A stretch of 64,000 nucleotides of DNA from positions 20,295,229 to 20,359,228 of the forward strand of contig OY759271.1 in the NCBI GenBank assembly GCA_963662155.1, in the 5' to 3' direction. A program made the position numbers and the translations under genes. Below are positions 58,500-64,000 of this stretch, piece by piece. The stretch comes from Lamellibrachia columna (taxonomy: Eukaryota; Annelida; Polychaeta; Sabellida; Siboglinidae). A model generated the notes under the pieces. It saw only the letters and a program-made list of their open reading frames with translations. It ran no database searches and was not told the DNA's origin. The first letter of the stretch is position 1. Each line of letters starts with the position of its first letter.

Positions 58500-58745
58500 T
58501 GGCAGTATGTAGAGGAGTTGGTCGAAAGTTTCTGAGATGAACGCTTGTGAGTTGAAAGTTTGTAACATGAAAGTTTGTACTTTTGAAAGTTTGTGAGTTA
58601 TTATGCTACTTCGTTGCCTTGTTGCCTTGCTGCCTTAGTTCCTTGGTGGATCGATGGTTGGCTGCTTGATTGCTTTGTTGTTTCGGTGCTTCTTTGTCTC
58701 GTTGCCTCGAAGTTTGTGTGTTGAAAGTCTGTATATACGTATGTA

Positions 58746-58781
<36 letters not shown>

Positions 58782-59300
58782 TGTATGTATGTATGTATGT
58801 ATGTATGTATGTCTGCGAGTTGGAAATTTGTAAGTTGGTAGTTTGCAAGTTGCAAGTTGAAAATTTGCAAGTTGGAAATCTGTAAGTTGGAAGTTGAAAG
58901 TGTGCAAATTGGAAGTCTGTAAGTTGGAAGTTTGTAAGTTGAAAAGTTTATGATTTGACAAGTTTGTGACATGACGTTTGGATGGAAGGCTTGGTGGCTC
59001 GCTGGCTGGCTGCCTCGTTGTTTCGCTGCTTTGCTAATTTGCTACTTTGGCTGTTTTGCTACTGCACTAGTTTCCTACTTCTTTGTCTCTTTGCTTCGAA
59101 GTTTATGATTTGAAAGTACGTATGTATGTACGTATGGATGGATGGGTGCGTGTGTGCGTGCACGCACAATGCAAATGAAAATCTGTAAGTTGGAAGTTTG
59201 TGTGTTGAACCTTTGCGAGTTGGAAGTTTACGTTTTAAGTTTGTAACATGAACATTTGTAAGTTGGAAAGTTGTAAGTTGAAAGTTTGTAACATTAAAGG
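58500..59300. repeat. AAGTTGGAAGTTTGT array, opposite strand sense
   Basis: The reverse complement of the unit at 57,133-58,020, with a (TATG)n run at 58,742-58,811. The two arrays are in inverted orientation about a centre near 58,250. Confidence 0.9.
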
Positions 59301-59538
59301 AAGCTAGAGAAAGACGGGTGGAAATATTTGCAAGATATTAGTAGGTAGAAGAATTCAACAATAAGGCACAAGTGATGACAACAATTGCATTGTTTACCTG
59401 TTCGTGTGTTTCTTCGATTAGGTCGAGAATTAATTAATTAAAATTAATGCCTTTTATCGACAAGCACTAATGTCGTTCAGGAAATTTCTTAAGCAGTGGG
59501 TGAGTCCAGGTGCTCTTGCACTAGTTGTTTCATTTTGT

Positions 59539-60418
59539 CTATCTAGACTTTTTCGTCGGAGGGGACAAGACAGCGTACAGGTGATGCAGTTGGCTAGGGT
59601 GGTCGATCTGACAGCCCTTGCAATAGTTGTTTGCGCGTTTCACGATCAGTTCGCCCATGCACCTCGCAAACGCCTGCTTCATTTCCACTTCAAACGTTTG
59701 TCTGCACTTCTCCAGTGGTATTTCCGGGTCGGAAGGGACGTCGACGGTATCGAGTTCAGGGGAAAAAGCAATGAACGTTACCAAATCTCCAGAATCAGGT
59801 GCGCTCGCTGACTCTTTAGCGGAGGTAGTCGTCGTGACATTGAAGTCGATTTCAATAGGTTTGGAGGATGAGGTCCCCAATAAATCGACGTCGCTTTCGC
59901 TTGCAGCATGTGTTCTTCCGTAGTTATCGACGCAGTAGGTAATGGCCACTGCTGTCGCCGCCTTCACCTTTGCCACGTCCCGCTAAAAGAAGGAACGATT
60001 GTTGTTAGGTTTTGCATTAGGTTTAAATAGTCACCAATGTATATAGCCAGCATGCTGGAAACATACTAAATATTACATAATATTACTTGTCACGAGAGGA
60101 AGCATATGGAGCCGCCTTATTGAGAGGATAGCACAATGGGTTGGGGAGCTGACATGACAGTTTTTTTCCAGTACCCTATGTATACATTTTTACAGTATTA
60201 TTTCATTAACAAAAAAGTTCATTACTTACCACTAATGCATTCGCATTTTCTTCCTCCGCTTTGTGCTGTCGTTTCCTCAGGCACTTACTTACTAGTGGCG
60301 TAAATTGTTTTTCTTTGCTTTTCTTGGGTGCCAACGGGCCTTCTACACGTTCCCCTAGATGTCGCCGTTTCCGGAAATGGGTGGTTGCGAATGTGCAATG
60401 GATACACGCCCTGGGCAA
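59539..60418 (-). CDS. Cys-rich small protein, two-exon copy B
   Basis: Exon on the right (about 60,410 to 60,234) reads ACIHCTFATTHFRKRRHLGE and KAEEENANALV, then GTAAGT. After a 248-bp intron ending CTTCTTTTAG, the next exon (59,985 to 59,539) continues in phase 0 with RDVAKVKAATAVAITYC, SPELDTVDVPSDPEIPLEKC, FARCMGELIVKRANNYCKGC and QIDHPSQLHHLYAVL. The C-x2-C pair in exon 1 and the C-x2-C/H-x5-H arrangement in exon 2 suggest zinc binding. I recall CxGCxxDHPSQxxH in many invertebrate hypothetical proteins but no function. No ATG is visible, so an upstream exon is likely. Confidence 0.5.
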
Positions 60419-60747
60419 TAACAGACGTTTTTAATATGCAAAACATAGGAAGGTCCGTCAGGTATTTTGAGGCGTTGTTTTTACGAAATGTAGTTCTAGA
60501 CTAGCCGCCAGGTGGTGCTGGTTGTGGTGGGAGGAAGCTGTTGTCACATACGGTAGCGCCACCTTGGGGAATGTATAAGCTGCCGCCGCCGCCGCCGCCG
60601 CCACCGCCGCCGCCGCCTTGCGGGAGGCAGCTGTACTATGATGGCAACGAGCAGCGCATTGCGCATTCCGTACATCCAAAAGGACACGCTTACTACTGAC
60701 CTGAACTACAAAAGTCTAGAGAAAGCGCACGTTTCCACCCGACAATT
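60419..60747. other. spacer with GCC trinucleotide run
   Basis: GCC units at 60,581-60,618 and a block (gcgccaccttgggg...ataagctgc) related to 58,245-58,275. No gene recognised. Confidence 0.6.
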
Positions 60748-60990
60748 TTGATAGACATTTCCTGGCTAGGATCGGCCTTGTCAGCCATCTTCGAACCCAT
60801 CGCAATATACGTGAACCTGAACGACCACCTCACTCAGAAGAACAACGAACTATTCGCTGAGGCCCGACGCCTCAAGAAAGAAAGCAAGATCTACAGCACG
60901 TGGACGATGAACTGCAACATCTACGTGAAGAAAACTGAACAAGCAAGCAAAGTGACGATCAAATGCAAAAATTACTTGGACAAATTCTAA
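60748..60990 (+). pseudogene. LINE ORF1 C-terminal fragment
   Basis: NDHLTQKNNELFAEARRLKK and YSTWTMNCNIYVKKTEQASK match the C-terminal region of LINE ORF1 proteins (pattern ND.L....ELF.EAR..........TWT.NG.I.VK). It directly precedes ORF2 sequence, as expected. Confidence 0.6.
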
Positions 60991-60991
60991 G

Positions 60992-62188
60992 ATGGCTGCA
61001 CTTGAACAGACAGTTCACCCACAGTCCATGAAGATCTTGCGTGTTGTGATATCTTTTTGGTATCTTGTCTCTTATATTGCACTATTGGTTATATGTTCCC
61101 ACGAAGTATTAACACATATTATTGTAATGGCTAATACTCTTATACAATTAGACTCATGTCTAAGGTGTAATCAAATATTACATAACTATGCCGCAAAATG
61201 TGAGCAATGTAAGGCATTTTTTCATAAACGAGCAAAAATAACACCACAACAATTAATTCAAGTTAATCCGCTGTAAAAATATAAATTATCGTTGTACATC
61301 ATGTTATGAAGTTTTCCATTTCAAAATATTAGTGATGATGAAATTATATTTAAAAATTCTTCTGTTGAAGTTAATTTTGACTTTTATAAATTAATGGATA
61401 TAACTGTTCACAATTTATAATTTCGACTCCTTTAAGTATTCAGATTATAATCCCTATGATTTTGGAAATGATATTGACCCAGAAAACAATTTTTATAATA
61501 ATCTATCATCAAAATGTCAATATTACACAGATTTACAATTCACTGAGAAAATCAGTAAAGTTAATTGATTATCCTTTATACACTTTAATGCAAGAAGTCT
61601 AAAAACAAACTTTCAAAAGATTAAACACTATATACTAGAACTTAATCTTCAAATTTATATAATCGCTATATATCTGAAACATGGACTGATCCAGATTTAA
61701 TCGATGATTTTAATATAAACAGTTATGATGCTTATCATGTCACCAGAGGAATCCGAAGGGGTGGTGGTGTTGCTATATACACAAATAAGGAATTATCATG
61801 TAAAATGGAAACTAAATCAATTGCAGTAGAAAATATTCTTGAATATGTTACTGTGGAATTAACCATAAAGAACCACACAAATGTTGTATAGTCAGCTGTA
61901 TGTACAGAATACCAGGGTTGAACTTAGATACCTTGTGAAAACATAGAACATATTTTGAGTGATGCTAAATCCATTAAAACAATATTTGTGTGTGGTGATT
62001 TTAACATAGATTTGTTAAAACTTGAGAGTCATAATAGTACAAAAAATGTCCTAGACATAATGTACAGTTTGAGTCTTTACCCATTAATTGATAAGACAAC
62101 TAGAGTCACAGATAGCTCAGCTACATTGATAGACAATATATTTACCAATGAATTGCGCCACAACCTTACTTGTGGTATTCTTGAATGA
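60992..62188 (+). pseudogene. LINE ORF2 N-terminal part (zinc finger and APE endonuclease)
   Basis: A finger-like CLRCNQILHNYAAKCEQCKA (61,160), then a broken acidic stretch and an endonuclease with FIHFNARSLKTNFQKIK, SETWTDPDLIDDF, RGGGVAIYTN, VCGDFNIDLLKLE (catalytic GDFN) and ATLIDNIFTN. Several stops (61,274, 61,420, 61,568, 61,889) disable it. No RT domain follows. Confidence 0.75.
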
Positions 62189-62204
62189 GGACCTAACGCA
62201 GACC

Positions 62205-62357
62205 AGGGCCAGACTGCTCTACAACTGCCGGGTCGCAAAAAGGAAGAAGTTGATAAATGACTGTTGGTCGTCAGATGGGACCATCTTCATAAAGAACATT
62301 GTGAACAAAGTAATCGTTATCAAGACTCTTAAAGAATTGAATGACAATGCCAAATAA
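62205..62357 (+). pseudogene. second LINE: ORF1 C-terminal fragment
   Basis: ARLLYNCRVAKRKKLINDCW and SSDGTIFIKNIVNKVIVIKT fit the ORF1 C-terminal pattern (CWS.DG.IF.K...). It is placed just before a second ORF2, as in the LINE at 60,748. Confidence 0.5.
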
Positions 62358-62536
62358 GACATCATGGACTTACATACCCAGTTTCAGTGCTCCGTACCTG
62401 TATACACCAAACTATGACTGTATACAGCAAGTTCGCTAAGTGCTATGATATAGTGCTATGTTCTTGTAATTGCAAATTTTTTTTCTTTCCACTGTTTACA
62501 TGAATTCAATTTACATGTTTATTCAAACATATTTTA

Positions 62537-64000
62537 ATGATGCCAAAACAGTGTTGTATATGTAAAAAGTATGTTAATAAGCATACTTCCTTAACCTGCA
62601 TCATTTATTCTTGTGTATATCATACTAAATGTTTACCTTATTTGCAAATTAATGATGTGGAGCTAATTGCCAACTGGCACTGCATTAAATGCATTTCGTC
62701 TATTCTGCCATTTAATCATTTCAAAAATGAGTATTATGATTTCCTCAATGCCATCTCTGATGACTGGTTTGATGTTACGAATATATTGTTTTGTGATTTA
62801 CAAAATAAGTTACTTAATCCTTTTGATTTGAATAACAATAGCCACAATTTGCCTATGTACAACAATGATCTGGATTTGCAATATTTTAATACTACTTTGT
62901 TGAAGACACTTTTATTAACAAATGTTCTCAACTGTCAACAATGAACAAATGTTTTCTTTACTACACACTAATATTTGAAGTATTAGCAAACATCTACATG
63001 AATTAGATCAGTATCTCCATGTACTAAATCATAATTTTTCGGTTATTGGTATTAGCGAAACATGGTGTCAAGACTACAATGTCAACAGTTGTGATTTACC
63101 AGGATACAAAGCAGAACATATTTATAGGCATACTAAAGTAGGTGGTGGTGTTGCACTCTATATTAAAGACAATATTGCATACCACACTAGATTAGACATT
63201 ACTAAATTAAATGATTACATAGAATGTCAGTTTATAGAGATTCATAAAGATAGTAATTCATATGGTAAAGATATAGTTGGTGTCATATACAGACCGCCAA
63301 ACAATGATATAAACAAATGTATTGATGAAATGTCTAATATACTTGATATTCTTAACAACGAAAACAAATTATGTTACATTATGGGTGACTTTAACATTAA
63401 TCTGTTTAACCATGAAGTACATGCACCAACATGCAATTTTTTTAACTTGATGTTTTTACACTCTTATATTCCATAAATAAATAAACCAACACGACTAACT
63501 AATCAATCGGCAACATTAATTGATAATTTTTTTTACAAATAACTATATGCTCCAGGGCATTATGTATACAGATATATCTGACCACTTCCCAATATTTCTC
63601 ATTGATAATAATTGCAAATTAACCAACAATCTTAAATAAACAACAAACAGAAACTTTTCCCAGGCAAACATAGATAAATTTTATAATAACATGCAAAATC
63701 TTGACTGGGATATTATGACATACACAAATAATTGTCAAACAGCCTACTCAGTATTCCATAAGTCACTACTGCAAGAATAAAATGACTGCTTTCCCATAAA
63801 ACAATAAAGCTTAACTACAAGAATAGGAAACCATGGCTACCATATGGGCTAAAAAAACTCAATAAAAGAGAAGAATAGACTCTATGTTAAATATGTGAGA
63901 CAAAACACAAGATATAACGAAACTAAATATAAAGTATACAAAAGTAAGTTGAATGGCTTACTAAGGAAATCTGAACGTGAACATTACGCAACTCTCTTTG
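62537..64000 (+). pseudogene. second LINE: ORF2 with PHD-like finger and endonuclease, runs off the window
   Basis: Open to 62,944: CCICKKYVNKHTSLTCIIYS, YHTKCLPYL, NWHCIKC, a PHD/treble-clef pattern C-x2-C...C...H-x2-C...C-x2-C. After a stop comes VIGISETWCQDYNVNSCDLP, VGGGVALYIKDN, VGVIYRPPNNDINKC, IMGDFNINLFNH and ATLIDNF, then stops and a pre-RT stretch (KSEREHYATLF) at the window end. A LINE of the same clade as the one before it. Confidence 0.8.

Overview
The window reads as invertebrate (metazoan) nuclear DNA made almost entirely of transposable elements. There are large virus-like Polinton/Maverick transposons, a Gypsy-type LTR retrotransposon, several non-LTR (LINE) fragments, long (AT)n, (AC)n and (CT)n arrays, minisatellites, and only two or three weak candidate host exons. 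Nothing looks prokaryotic. The species cannot be told from the sequence; a marine invertebrate is a guess.

Layout. 1-4.7 kb: a LINE reverse transcriptase remnant, simple repeats and three candidate exons. 4.7-6.38 kb and 22.2-22.96 kb: one Gypsy pol region split by a Polinton. 6,381-22,208: Polinton copy 1 (minus-strand genes), a full-length element with terminal inverted repeats starting AGTAGTA and a 6-bp target duplication GACATG. 23.7-29.1 kb: a minus-strand Polinton fragment (copy 1b). 29.37-37.735 kb: plus-strand Polinton copy 2, lacking its left end but with a right terminal repeat. 37.74-43.4 kb: plus-strand copy 3. 43.55-44.3 kb: the early end of another copy (copy 4). 45,948-53,386: a 7.4-kb foldback element with about 1.6-kb inverted arms around about 3 kb of a 29-bp minisatellite; its ends also begin AGTAGTA. 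53.4-60.7 kb: a LINE inserted into the ORF1 of another LINE, tandem arrays, and an inverted pair of a small Cys-rich gene. 60.7-64.0 kb: two LINE copies in tandem.

The Polinton genes form a virus-like set. Replication: protein-primed DNA polymerase B with N-terminal zinc fingers. Packaging: A32-type ATPase. Integration: retroviral-type integrase with chromodomain. Capsid: major capsid protein, penton-like minor capsid protein, pX/pVI-like basic protein and adenain-like protease, plus small basic and membrane proteins. Upstream of the polymerase in copy 1, and partly repeated in copy 4, lies an accessory early module: a NADAR (YbiA-like) protein, an RPA70-C-like ssDNA-binding protein, a 91-residue unknown protein, a divergent small membrane protein sharing a symmetrical TATA box, and a Pro-rich acidic protein. 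No copy is intact. Copy 1 has the integrase core but no chromodomain and lacks several small genes. Copy 2 has the small genes and chromodomain but lacks the integrase core and the polymerase N-terminus. The cluster is a nested graveyard of related elements, and the NADAR/RPA-like module is its most interesting content.
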